A stretch of 27,414 nucleotides of DNA from JBIOWF01 sp044868295 (GTDB taxonomy: Bacteria > Actinomycetota > Actinomycetes > Streptosporangiales > Streptosporangiaceae): contig JBIOWF010000071.1 in assembly GCA_044868295.1 (NCBI GenBank), positions 1 to 27,414 on the forward strand. The letters run 5' to 3'. The notes under the pieces are model-generated. The model made no database searches and was not told the DNA's origin. It was given only the letters and a program-made list of their open reading frames with translations. Each line of letters starts with the position of its first letter. The first letter of the stretch is position 1. The translations under genes were made by a program, and so were the position numbers. Positions 12,706 through 20,924 of the stretch are shown in pieces.

Positions 12706-14805
12706 ATGGACAGGACACTGGGGCGGTCGGTCGCCTGGACGGGCGCGGCGGCGTCGCTGGTCCTCACGCCGCTGGGGTTGCTGATCCAACTCCGGCTGCC
12801 GGTCGAGTGGCAGCCCGATGTCCCGCTGACCTCGGACTTCGGGGTGGCGCTCACCTTTCCCCTCGTGGGCGCGTTCCTGGTGACCCAGCGTCCCCGTCTG
12901 AGCCTGGCCTGGCTGATGTGCGGCGGCGGCCTGCTGGCCACGGGAAACGTGCTGTTCACCGGGCTGATGTTCCATTCGGCGTCGCGGGGGGAGCTGGCCG
13001 CGGCCGGTGTCCTGCGCTGGTTCGCGGTCGGCACCTGGGCGATCGCCGGCGTGATTTTGGCGATCATGCTGCCTCTCTACTCGCCCACCGGGCGGCTGGC
13101 CGCACGCGCGTGGCGACCGGTGGTCGTAATGGGTGTCGCAGCGACCATCGCCGAGGTCGCCCTCAGCGTCGTCCGGCCCGACCCCGATCCTGCTGAATAC
13201 GCGTTCCCGGTCGTCATCCCCAACCCGCTGCAGGTCAGGGCCTTGGCTCCGTACTACACGGAGCTCTGGACCGCGCTGGGCCATGTGATCCAGGCCTGCG
13301 TGGTGGCCGCGCTGCTCTCCCTCCTCGTACGGATCCGCGGGGCCGACTCGGCCACCCGGCGCCAGATCGCGTGGCCGCTCGGCGCCTTCACCGGCTACGT
13401 CGTGTTCTACGTGCTCGGCGAGTCGATGTGGCTCCCGGCGATCATGTGGACGGCGATCATCCCGATCGCCATCCTCTTCTCGGCGCTGCGCCACCGCCTC
13501 TACGGCATCGACACGGCGATCAGCAGGGCCTTCGTGGGGGCCGGGCTGCTGACTGCGGTCAGCGGCGTCTACTTCGGCGTGGGCGCGCTCTCCAGCCTGC
13601 TGGTCTCCGAATACCACCAGGTGGCGGGCCTCGCCGCGGCGCTGTTCGCCGGGGCGTTCTTCCAGCCGCTGCGCCGCGTCCTGCAACGCGTGGTCGACTG
13701 GCTGCTGTACGGCAAGGTCGGCGATCCCCGGTCGCTCGCCGAGCGGCTCACCCAGGAGGTGCGCCGGGCGGACCCGGCCGAAGCGCTCACCTCGGTCGTC
13801 ACGGTGGTCCGCGACGGCCTGGCGGTGGAGGGCGCGGCGGTGGAGGTGACCGACGGCAGGCCCCGCTACGTCGAGAGCGGGGACGTCGGCGACGCGCCCC
13901 GGGAGATCCCGCTCGTCTGGCATGGCGAGCCGGTGGGCCGCCTGCTGATCGGCAGGCCGGGGGCAAGACGGTTCGGAGCCGCCCACGACGAACGGGTGAT
14001 CGCGACGCTGCTCCCCTACGCCGCCGACGTCGCCCACGCCGTTCGGATGGCCGCCGACCTGCAGCGATCACGCGAGCGTGTCCTCGCCACGCGAGAGGAG
14101 GAGCGCCGCCGGCTGCGCCGGGACCTGCATGACGGCCTGGGCCAGACGCTCGGTGCCATGGCGATGACCATCAACATGGCGCGGCTCAGCCTGGCGCGCT
14201 CCCCTTCCGCCACCGACGGCCTGCTGCGGGACCTGCGTACCGGCATGGACGCCGTCGCCGGGGACATCCGCGAGCTCGTGTACGGCCTGCGCCCGCCCGT
14301 CCTCGACGATCTCGGCCTGGCGGAAGCCGTACGGACCCTCGCCGAGGAGACGCTTCCGGCGGCCTCCGCGCTCTCCTCGGGCTCCTTAGGCTCCTCAGGC
14401 TCCTCAGGCGGGGACGGCGCCGCTCCGGTCGTGCGGCTCGACGTGCGAGGCGACGTGGAGGGGCTGCCCGCCGCCGTCGAGGTCGCCGTGTACCGCATCG
14501 TGCAGGAGGCGCTGACCAACGTCCGCCGCCACGCCCAGGCGGCCCACGTGCGCGTCGTCCTCCAACGGGTCTCCGGAAGCGACACCCGCACTCACGGCGC
14601 CCCCGGACAGGATGTAGCGGCGCCGGGCGGCGAATTCGTCGTCCGCGTCGAGGACGACGGGATCGGCATGCCGGAGCGGCCGCGCGCGGGTGTCGGCACG
14701 TCGTCCATGCGAGAGCGCGCGGCGGAGCTGGGCGGCACCTGCGTGGTCACCTCGCCCCACACCGGCGGAACGCTGATCGAAGCGCGTTTCCCCATCCCCA
14801 GCTGA
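12706..14805 (+). CDS. Membrane sensor histidine kinase, NarX/LiaS type (HisKA_3)
   Basis: A 699-residue sensor kinase. About eight to ten membrane segments fill residues 10-320 with only short loops, so the signal is probably sensed in or at the membrane. A cytoplasmic GAF-like region follows near 350-450. The dimerisation helix carries the phospho-acceptor His475 in RRRLRRDLHDGLGQTLGAMA, the HATPase N-box is RIVQEALTNVRRHAQ (Asn605), and the G-boxes are VEDDGIGMP and GVGTSSMRERAAELGG. A Ser/Gly-rich insertion (SALSSGSLGSSGSSGGDG) sits between the dimer helices and the ATPase. The partner is surely the regulator at 14986, on the same strand. The final codons (FPIPS, stop) belong to a repeat copied twice more downstream. 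Confidence 0.9.
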   Translation: MDRTLGRSVAWTGAAASLVLTPLGLLIQLRLPVEWQPDVPLTSDFGVALTFPLVGAFLVTQRPRLSLAWLMCGGGLLATGNVLFTGLMFHSASRGELAAAGVLRWFAVGTWAIAGVILAIMLPLYSPTGRLAARAWRPVVVMGVAATIAEVALSVVRPDPDPAEYAFPVVIPNPLQVRALAPYYTELWTALGHVIQACVVAALLSLLVRIRGADSATRRQIAWPLGAFTGYVVFYVLGESMWLPAIMWTAIIPIAILFSALRHRLYGIDTAISRAFVGAGLLTAVSGVYFGVGALSSLLVSEYHQVAGLAAALFAGAFFQPLRRVLQRVVDWLLYGKVGDPRSLAERLTQEVRRADPAEALTSVVTVVRDGLAVEGAAVEVTDGRPRYVESGDVGDAPREIPLVWHGEPVGRLLIGRPGARRFGAAHDERVIATLLPYAADVAHAVRMAADLQRSRERVLATREEERRRLRRDLHDGLGQTLGAMAMTINMARLSLARSPSATDGLLRDLRTGMDAVAGDIRELVYGLRPPVLDDLGLAEAVRTLAEETLPAASALSSGSLGSSGSSGGDGAAPVVRLDVRGDVEGLPAAVEVAVYRIVQEALTNVRRHAQAAHVRVVLQRVSGSDTRTHGAPGQDVAAPGGEFVVRVEDDGIGMPERPRAGVGTSSMRERAAELGGTCVVTSPHTGGTLIEARFPIPS

Positions 14806-14927
14806 ACGCGTGGCCGGCGGTCACTACGGCCAGGACCGGGACGGCCAATTTCCCCATCCCCGGCTGAACGCCCGAGCCAGCGACCACCGCACGCAGACGG
14901 GCGGCCATTTCCCCATCCCCGGCTGAA
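14787..14927 (+). repeat. Three copies of the histidine-kinase gene end
   Basis: The segment TTTCCCCATCCCC(A/G)GCTGAA starts at 14787 (inside the kinase gene, spanning its stop codon), 14849 and 14908. The bases after each copy are also related (a GAG-type stretch, then GTCAC, GACCAC or GGCACC), giving units of 62 and 59 bases. The downstream copies would read FPIPG-stop. They fill most of the gap between the kinase and regulator genes. Confidence 0.85.
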
Positions 14928-14985
14928 AGCCTGAGCGGGCGGGCACCGCAGCGAAGGCGGGGATGGCCCTACGCTTACCCGTGCG

Positions 14986-16524
14986 ATGGTGATATTCCAT
15001 GCTCTCGGGCCGTTCCAGGCCGTTTTTCAAGGCCGGCGACTCGATCTCGGCGGGCAGCGGCAGCAGGCCGTGCTCGCCCGGCTGCTCGTGGCCGGAGGCC
15101 GGGCCGTACCGGTGGGCGTCATCATCGACGAGCTGTGGCCCGCGGGGCCACCCGCCCAGGCGCTGTCGACCGTCCAGGGATACGTCTCACGGCTCAGACG
15201 CGCGCTCGAACCCGACCGGGCGCCTCGCGAGGAGGCCGGGATCCTGGTCTCCGCGCCGCCCGGCTACGCGCTTCGCGCCGACACCCAGCGTGTGGACACA
15301 TGGCGGTTCGAGAGCCTGGTCAAGAGCGACCACGGCGGCGACTCCGGGCACATCCTGGAGCGGATGGAGACCGCGCTCGCCCTGTGGCGGGGGCCGGCCC
15401 TCGCCGAGTTCGCCGATCTGCCCTGGGCCCAGGCCGAGGGGCTGCGGCTGGACGAGCTGCGCCTGCTCGCCATCGAGCGCCGGGGCGACGCCGCCGTACG
15501 GCTCGGCCGGACCGGCGCGCTCATCCCCGACCTGGAGGCGCACGCCTCGGCGCATCCGCTCCGAGAGGAGGCCTGGCGGCTGCTCGCGCTCGCTCTCTAC
15601 CGGGCCGGGCGGCAGGGCGACGCTCTGGGGGCCCTGAGCCGGGCACGAAAGGCGCTCAGAGAGGAGCTGGGGCTCGACCTCGGACCGGCGCTGCAACGCC
15701 TCGAACAGGACATCTTCTCCCAGGCGCCGCACCTCGACTTCTCGTGGTCGCACCTCAATGTGTCCCAGCCACACGTCAACGCGTTCCAGTCACAACTCAA
15801 CTTCTCGCGGCCGCACTTCAATGCACCGGCCAGTGGATCGCCGGCGGGCCTCGTCTCCGAGGACGGCGGGAAACCGCTCCGGATCGTGGTGGCCGACGAC
15901 CAGGCTCTGGTGCGCGCCGGTCTGAAGGTGATCCTGGACAGCGAGCCGGGGCTGGAGCTGGTGGGAGAGGCCGAGAACGGCGAAGAGGCGATCGCCGTCG
16001 CCCAGGCCGGCCGGCCGGACGTGGTCCTCATGGACATCCAGATGCCTCGTCTGGACGGCCTGGCCGCGGCGCGGCGCATCCTCTCGGCGGAACGACCACC
16101 CAAAGTGGTCATGATGACCACGTTCGGAACCGATGACAACCTCTACGCGGCGCTCCGGGCCGGGGTGAGCGGTTTCGTGCTCAAGACCTCGGCACCCGAG
16201 CAGCTCATCGCGGCCATCCGGGCGGCCGTCGCCGGGGACGCTCTGCTCGACCCGGCGGTCACCACCCATCTCATCGCGGCGTTCGCCGGTCATCGTGACC
16301 CGGCCGCGCCCGCCGGCCTGTCGGACTCGGACGTCGACCTGGTCAAGCTGGTCGCCCGTGGCTTCACCAACCGCCAGATCGCCGTCACCCTGGCCGTCCC
16401 CGAGCAGGAGATCGCGGACGAGGTGTCCGGCCTGCTCAAGCGGCTGGAGCTGCTCGATCGCGCGCAGCTCGTGGTGCTGGCCTACGAGAGCGGCCTGGTC
16501 AGCCCCGGCGCCGCGGAGACGTGA
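14986..16524 (+). CDS. SARP/BTAD-receiver fusion response regulator
   Basis: A 512-residue protein joining two regulator types. Residues 1-95 form an OmpR/SARP-type winged helix (LGGQRQQAVLARLLVAGG, VIIDELWP, STVQGYVSRLRRALEP, GYAL), and residues 100-245 the BTAD repeat domain (WRFESLV, ALALWRGPALAEFADLPWAQ, LREEAWRLLALALYRAGRQ, LREELGLDLGPALQRLEQ). Residues 248-282 are five 7-residue repeats, and residues 297-415 a receiver with Asp304, Asp305, phospho-acceptor Asp350 (VVLMDIQMP), Thr378 and Lys400. Residues 435-500 resemble a LuxR HTH but are degenerate (LSDSD for LTPRE, EIADEV for TVKxHV). DNA binding probably moved to the SARP end. It lies 180 bases after the kinase gene and is its likely partner. 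The ATG at 14986 has no clear ribosome site; TACGCT just upstream may be a -10. Confidence 0.88.
   Translation: MVIFHALGPFQAVFQGRRLDLGGQRQQAVLARLLVAGGRAVPVGVIIDELWPAGPPAQALSTVQGYVSRLRRALEPDRAPREEAGILVSAPPGYALRADTQRVDTWRFESLVKSDHGGDSGHILERMETALALWRGPALAEFADLPWAQAEGLRLDELRLLAIERRGDAAVRLGRTGALIPDLEAHASAHPLREEAWRLLALALYRAGRQGDALGALSRARKALREELGLDLGPALQRLEQDIFSQAPHLDFSWSHLNVSQPHVNAFQSQLNFSRPHFNAPASGSPAGLVSEDGGKPLRIVVADDQALVRAGLKVILDSEPGLELVGEAENGEEAIAVAQAGRPDVVLMDIQMPRLDGLAAARRILSAERPPKVVMMTTFGTDDNLYAALRAGVSGFVLKTSAPEQLIAAIRAAVAGDALLDPAVTTHLIAAFAGHRDPAAPAGLSDSDVDLVKLVARGFTNRQIAVTLAVPEQEIADEVSGLLKRLELLDRAQLVVLAYESGLVSPGAAET
15727..15831 (+). repeat. Five 21-bp tandem repeats coding the inter-domain linker
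   Basis: Units start at 15727, 15748, 15769, 15790 and 15811. They encode PHLDFSW, SHLNVSQ, PHVNAFQ, SQLNFSR and PHFNAPA, with consensus (P/S)H(L/V/F)N at the start of each. The repeats are in frame and separate the BTAD domain from the receiver. Confidence 0.85.
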
Positions 16525-16545
16525 CCAACGCCCCTTATCGTCGCT

Positions 16546-16575
16546 TTGACGACAACGAACGGGACGCCTTAGGCT
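16546..16575 (+). promoter_or_regulatory. nadE promoter, placed for a leaderless mRNA
   Basis: TTGACG (16546-16551) and TAGGCT (16570-16575) are separated by 18 bases, a good match to the housekeeping actinomycete promoter. The nadE GTG starts six bases after the -10 element, about where transcription should begin, and there is no ribosome site. Confidence 0.75.
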
Positions 16576-16581
16576 GGATGC

Positions 16582-18333
16582 GTGCCCCAACTGCGCATCG
16601 CCCTGGCCCAGACCAACCCCGTCGTCGGCGACCTGGCCGCCAACGCGGACTCGCTCGTCGAGTGGACCCGCCGCGCCGCCGAGCGGGGCGCCCACCTTGT
16701 CGTGTTCACCGAGCTGTTCCTCACCGGCTATCCGATCGAGGACCTCGCGCTCCGGGCGTCGTTCGTGGAGGCGTCCATCTCGACGCTCTCCGCGGTGGCG
16801 GCCCGGCTGGCCGACGAGGGGCTCGGCGAGCTGCCGGTCGTGGTCGGCTACCTCGACCGCGCCGACCTGGCGCCACGCGTCGGCCAGCCGAAGGGGGCGC
16901 CGCTGGACGCCGCCGCCCTGCTCCACCAGGGCAGGGTGGTCATCAGGTCGGCCAAGCACCACCTGCCCAACTACGGCGTCTTCGACGAGTACCGCTACTT
17001 CGTCCGTGACGACCGGCTGCCGGTCTTCCGGCTGCACGGGGTCGACGTGGCCATCGCCATCTGTGAGGACCTCTGGCAGGAGGGCGGTCCCGTCGCCGCC
17101 GTGGCCGAGGCGGGCGCCGGGCTGCTCGTCGTCCCGAACGGCTCGCCGTACGAGATGAACAAGGACGACGTGCGGCTGGAGCTGTGCGCGCGCCGGGCGC
17201 GGGAGGCGGGCTGCGCGCTCGCCTACGTGAACATGGTCGGCGGGCAGGACGAGCTCGTCTTCGACGGCGACTCGCTCGTCGTGGACGCCTCGGGCGAGCT
17301 CGTGGCACGTGCGGGGCAGTTTAGCGAGGAGCTCCTGGTCACCGATCTGGAGCTGCCGGCGGGCACCGAGGAGCTCGGGGAGTTCCAGGTGGACGTCCAC
17401 GACGGCTCCGTGATCACGGTCGAGCGCCTGCTGCTGTCCGGCGAAACGCTCCCGCCGTACGCCCCGGAGCCCCCGGTCGTGGCCGAGCGGCTGGACGACC
17501 TCGCCGAGGTCTACAACGCGCTGGTGCTCGGCGTGCGTGACTATGTCGCCAAGAACGGGTTCCGGTCGGTCATCCTCGGCCTGTCCGGTGGCATCGACTC
17601 GGCCCTCGTCGCCACGATCGCGGCCGACGCCATCGGGCCGGACCGGGTGCATGTGGTGCTGATGCCCTCGCGCTACTCCTCCGACCACTCCATCCGCGAC
17701 GCCGAGGAGCTCGTCCGCCGCCAGGGCCAGCATTCGCGGATCGTGCCGGTCGCCGAGATCGTCAACGCCTTCGAGAAGGAGATCGACCTGCACGGCCTCG
17801 CCGCCGAGAACCTGCAGGCCAGGGTGCGCGGCATGGTGCTGATGAGCCTGTCCAACGAGCACGGGCACCTAGTGCTGACGACCGGTAACAAGAGCGAGCT
17901 CGCCACCGGATATTCGACACTTTATGGGGATTCCGCCGGAGGGTACGCGCCGATCAAGGACGTGCCGAAGACCCTGGTCTGGAAGCTGTCCGAATGGCGC
18001 AACACCCAGCCCGGCACACCGCCGATCCCGGAAAACTCGATCACGAAGGAGCCCAGCGCCGAGCTGCGGCCCGACCAGCTCGACAGCGACTCGCTCCCGC
18101 CGTACGACGTGCTCGACCGGCTGCTCGACGATTACGTGGAGAAGGACCTGGGCCGCGACGAGCTGATCGCCGCGGGCCACGACCCCGAGCTTGTCACGCG
18201 GGTCATCCGGCTGGTGGACCAGGCCGAGTACAAGCGCCGGCAGTATCCGCCCGGCCCGAAGATCACTCCGAGGAACTTCGGCCGCGACCGCCGTCTCCCG
18301 ATCACCAACCGCTGGCGCGAGACCCTTCGCTGA
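16582..18333 (+). CDS. nadE: Glutamine-dependent NAD+ synthetase
   Basis: A 583-residue two-domain enzyme making NAD+ from nicotinate adenine dinucleotide, ATP and glutamine. Residues 1-270 are a nitrilase-type glutaminase with the triad Glu44 (FTELFLTGYP), Lys125 (AKHHLPNYGVFDEYRYF) and Cys161 (ICEDLWQ), which releases ammonia. Residues 305-583 are the NAD synthase domain with the PP-loop LGLSGGIDSAL (335-340) and the TGNKSELATGYSTLYGDSAGGYAPIKD segment read in two parts. Actinobacteria commonly use this fused form. The GTG at 16582 fits the start of the first beta strand and the leaderless promoter. A hairpin that ends the transcript follows the stop. Confidence 0.95.
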   Translation: MPQLRIALAQTNPVVGDLAANADSLVEWTRRAAERGAHLVVFTELFLTGYPIEDLALRASFVEASISTLSAVAARLADEGLGELPVVVGYLDRADLAPRVGQPKGAPLDAAALLHQGRVVIRSAKHHLPNYGVFDEYRYFVRDDRLPVFRLHGVDVAIAICEDLWQEGGPVAAVAEAGAGLLVVPNGSPYEMNKDDVRLELCARRAREAGCALAYVNMVGGQDELVFDGDSLVVDASGELVARAGQFSEELLVTDLELPAGTEELGEFQVDVHDGSVITVERLLLSGETLPPYAPEPPVVAERLDDLAEVYNALVLGVRDYVAKNGFRSVILGLSGGIDSALVATIAADAIGPDRVHVVLMPSRYSSDHSIRDAEELVRRQGQHSRIVPVAEIVNAFEKEIDLHGLAAENLQARVRGMVLMSLSNEHGHLVLTTGNKSELATGYSTLYGDSAGGYAPIKDVPKTLVWKLSEWRNTQPGTPPIPENSITKEPSAELRPDQLDSDSLPPYDVLDRLLDDYVEKDLGRDELIAAGHDPELVTRVIRLVDQAEYKRRQYPPGPKITPRNFGRDRRLPITNRWRETLR

Positions 18334-18340
18334 GTCTCAC

Positions 18341-18379
18341 TGATTCTCAGTAAGGCTCAGCGATTCGCCCATTGCCGGG
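18341..18379. repeat. Dispersed intergenic repeat, copy 1
   Basis: TGATTCTCAGT (18341-18351) and GATTCGCCCATTGCCGGG (18362-18379) reappear at 21441-21451 and 21452-21469, the second with one change. Both copies lie just after the stop codon of a plus-strand gene and just before a GC-rich hairpin that begins with GTCCCCG. ACTGA-TTC-TCAGT in this copy is itself an inverted repeat. Confidence 0.75.
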
Positions 18380-18383
18380 CGAA

Positions 18384-18409
18384 GGTCCCCGCCTCGCTGG
18401 GCGGGGACC
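18384..18409. terminator. Bidirectional hairpin between nadE and the TetR gene
   Basis: GGTCCCCGCC (18384-18393) pairs perfectly with GGCGGGGACC (18400-18409) around a 6-base loop, between the convergent nadE and TetR genes. No T-run is present, as is common in very high-GC genomes. Confidence 0.65.
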
Positions 18410-18434
18410 GCCCCGGTGGGGGGTAGCGGCTGCG

Positions 18435-19049
18435 TCAGCGAGGGCGGAAGCCCAGCAGTGCCTCGTCCACGATCCGCTCCGCCAGATCGTCGGGCAGTTC
18501 CACATCGTCGTGCGACCACTTGGTGCGCCACAGCATGGCGCCGTTGAGGGCCGCCATCGCCATCTCGACGTCGAGATCGGCACGCAACTCCCCGGTGTCC
18601 TTCCCGCGCTGGAGAACGGCGCGCATGGCCGCCCGCCGGGGCTCGATGGCGACCTCCCGGAACCTCTTGGCCAGCCGCGGATGCCGATCCGAGTCGCTCA
18701 TCGCGATGTTCATGATGCACCGGGTCCGGGCCTGCATGGTCTCGTCACGGATCACCTGAAGGTAGGTGGCCAGGTCGTCCCGGACCGAGGCCCCCGCGGG
18801 CGGGGGCATCGGCGGCTTCAGCGTCGCCAGGGCGTCGACGACGAGATCCTCCTTGTTGGACCAGCGCCGGTAGATCGTGGTCTTGCCGACGCCCGCCCGG
18901 GCCGCGATCCCCTCGATGGAGAGCTCGGACACCGTGATGCCCTCACCCAGCAGGTCAAGGGCGGCCTCGATGATCGCCTTCTCGGCCTTCTCACTGCGAG
19001 GGCGGCCCGCCGGGCGGGCCACCGCTGCCTCTGTCTCCTGCGTCGTCAT
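18435..19049 (-). CDS. TetR-family repressor of the adjacent exporter
   Basis: A 204-residue protein with the TetR helix-turn-helix near residues 45-75 (SIEGIAARAGVGKTTIYRRWSNKEDLVVDAL) and an all-helical ligand-binding C-terminus. It starts seven bases after the stop of the DHA2-type transporter on the same strand, so it is co-transcribed with it and is its probable autoregulator. The ATG at 19049 has only a weak GTGAGA site. The operator candidates are upstream of the transporter. The ligand is unknown, probably a substrate of the pump. Confidence 0.9.
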   Translation of the reverse strand: MTTQETEAAVARPAGRPRSEKAEKAIIEAALDLLGEGITVSELSIEGIAARAGVGKTTIYRRWSNKEDLVVDALATLKPPMPPPAGASVRDDLATYLQVIRDETMQARTRCIMNIAMSDSDRHPRLAKRFREVAIEPRRAAMRAVLQRGKDTGELRADLDVEMAMAALNGAMLWRTKWSHDDVELPDDLAERIVDEALLGFRPR

Positions 19050-19056
19050 TGTGATC

Positions 19057-20619
19057 TCACACTACAGCCGGTTCCTTGTCTTGTTCCGTCTTCGCGTCCG
19101 GCACGACGACCGGAGCGCGGCCGGGCATCCAGCGAGCCACCAGAAGGGCGCCGGTGAACGCGACCACGGCCGAACCGAGCGCGGCCCAGTGCATGCCGCC
19201 GACGAACGCCTCACCGGCCACCTTCATCAGGCTCGCACCCTGCGCGCCGAGGTGTTCGGCGACCCCCGCCGCACCGGAGATGGACTCGGTCGCGATGTGG
19301 CGGAACTGCTCAGGAAGCGTGGCCGCCTTGCCCTCCATGTCGTGGCGGTAGCTGGCGGACAGCGCGGCACCGAGAATCGCGATGCCGAGCGTGCCGCCCA
19401 CCTGCCGGACGACGTTGCTCATGGACGAGGCGACGCCCGCCTTCTCCCTTTCCACCGAGTTCATGATCGCAGTCGTAGCGGGCGGCAGGATGTTGGCCAT
19501 GGCCACACCCTGGACGAACATCAGCACGAGCAGGATCCAGACCGGGGTGTCCACCTCGACGAAGGAGTAGGCGGCTATCGCGGCCGCGATCACGAGCATC
19601 GCGACCGTGCTGACGGCCTTGGCGCCGTACTTCTGCACCATCTTGGCGCTCTGCGGGGCGAAGGTCAGCTGCGCCACCGCGAAGGGCAGCACCAGCGCGC
19701 CGGACTTCAACGGGCTGAAGCCGCGGACGATCTGCCAGTAGAAGGCCATGAAGAACATCACGCCCATGGCCGCGAAGAAGACCATGCCGACACTGACGAT
19801 CGCGGTGGAGAATCCCGCGTTGCGGAAATGGCGCACATCGAAGGCGGGATGGTCGATCCGGCTCTCGAACCAGACGAAGCCGGCGAGGATCGCCACGCCG
19901 ACCAGTGTCGGGACGATCACGGTCACGTCGGCGACGGTGCCGAGATCACTGATTCGCACGATGCCGTAGACGAGGCTCACCAGCCCGGCGATCGACAGGA
20001 GCACGCCGACGGGGTCGAGCCCGACCTTGTTCGGGTCCTTGGAATCGGGCACGAGCAGCGCGATCAGCACCAGGCCGATCAACACGATGGGAATGTTGAC
20101 CAGGAAGACCGAGCCCCACCAGAAGTGCTCAAGGAGCAGACCGCCGGTGATCGGGCCGATCGCCACCGCGATGCCGACCCCACCGGCCCAGATGCCGATC
20201 GCCTTGCCGCGCTCGTTGAAGGGGAAGACGTTCGAGATGATCGCCAAGGTGGCCGGCATGATCGCGGCGCCGCCGAGGCCCATCAAGGCCCGAGCGACGA
20301 TCAACTGCAGCGGGTCCTGCGCGTACGCGCTGGCGAGGGAGGCCAGGCCGAACAACACCATGCCGATCATCAGCATGCGCTTGCGGCCGTAGCGGTCTCC
20401 GAGAACACCGAAGGTGAACAGCAATCCGGCGAAGACGAGGGTGTAGGAGTTCATCGCCCACTCCAGCTCGCTCTGGGTCGCGCCCAGGCCGTGAACCGGG
20501 TCGGCGATCGTCTTGATCGCGACATTGAGAATGGTGTTGTCGAGCACCACGGCCAACAAGCTGAACACCATGACGCCGAGGACCTGCCAACGACGTGGGT
20601 GACCGGCATGTGCTTCCAC
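19057..20619 (-). CDS. MFS transporter, DHA2 (EmrB/QacA) type
   Basis: A 520-residue exporter with about fourteen membrane segments. Family motifs are LDNTILNVAIKTI in the first segment, GVLGDRYGRKRMLMIG (motif A), RALMGLGGAAIMPATLAII, and the motif C-like region GPITGGLLLEHFWWGSVFLVNIPIV read in parts. It should use the proton gradient to export drugs or natural products. A GTG at 20619 behind GGGGGA is preferred (MEAHAGHPRRWQVLGVM); the longer frame to 20661 runs through the operator palindrome. It is the first gene of an operon with the TetR gene. Confidence 0.9.
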   Translation of the reverse strand: MEAHAGHPRRWQVLGVMVFSLLAVVLDNTILNVAIKTIADPVHGLGATQSELEWAMNSYTLVFAGLLFTFGVLGDRYGRKRMLMIGMVLFGLASLASAYAQDPLQLIVARALMGLGGAAIMPATLAIISNVFPFNERGKAIGIWAGGVGIAVAIGPITGGLLLEHFWWGSVFLVNIPIVLIGLVLIALLVPDSKDPNKVGLDPVGVLLSIAGLVSLVYGIVRISDLGTVADVTVIVPTLVGVAILAGFVWFESRIDHPAFDVRHFRNAGFSTAIVSVGMVFFAAMGVMFFMAFYWQIVRGFSPLKSGALVLPFAVAQLTFAPQSAKMVQKYGAKAVSTVAMLVIAAAIAAYSFVEVDTPVWILLVLMFVQGVAMANILPPATTAIMNSVEREKAGVASSMSNVVRQVGGTLGIAILGAALSASYRHDMEGKAATLPEQFRHIATESISGAAGVAEHLGAQGASLMKVAGEAFVGGMHWAALGSAVVAFTGALLVARWMPGRAPVVVPDAKTEQDKEPAVV

Positions 20620-20635
20620 ATGTCCCCCATAATTT

Positions 20636-20698
20636 CGATACGATCTAGTTTCGCTACGCAAGCGTAGCGCTTTGCATATTCGATACGCAACCGTCTCG
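20636..20698. promoter_or_regulatory. Multi-site operator and promoter of the DHA2/TetR operon
   Basis: CGCTACGC-AA-GCGTAGCG (20652-20669) is a perfect 8-base palindrome. CGATACG at 20681-20687 with CGTCTCG at 20692-20698 forms a second inverted repeat with one mismatch, and a lone CGATACG half-site lies at 20636-20642. On the minus strand TTGCGT, 18 bases and TACGCT form a promoter whose -10 overlaps the first palindrome, so TetR binding would block it. Confidence 0.65.
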
Positions 20699-20924
20699 TT
20701 TCGTAAATTCGCTTCTTAGACGATCTCCAGCGATCTCGCAGGTCCAGCGCAGAACGGCTTCATGTTGGGCGGCCAGTGTCGACGGCATGGGGCTTCGAAG
20801 GGGCACGTCGATCAAGGCACCGAAGGCGTGCCACCGGTGGACGTGGACCCCGGAGGCCTCGGCGATCCGGCCGCGTTCGCGCGCCGGACGTAGGACACCG
20901 ACCTCAGGAAAGCGAGATCCACAG

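Noticed and set aside
12532..14037. 501-codon minus-strand frame opposite the histidine kinase
   Set aside because: Antisense shadow, dominated by Arg/Gly/Pro/Gln and lacking any motif.
14787..14927. Possible CRISPR-like array
   Set aside because: Only three repeats with unequal spacing, the first inside a gene end, and related rather than unique spacers; no cas genes.
15790..17868. 692-codon minus-strand frame across the regulator and nadE
   Set aside because: Runs antisense over two firmly identified genes and shows no recognisable fold.
18877..20667. 596-codon plus-strand frame opposite the DHA2 transporter
   Set aside because: His/Arg/Asp-rich shadow of membrane-protein codons.
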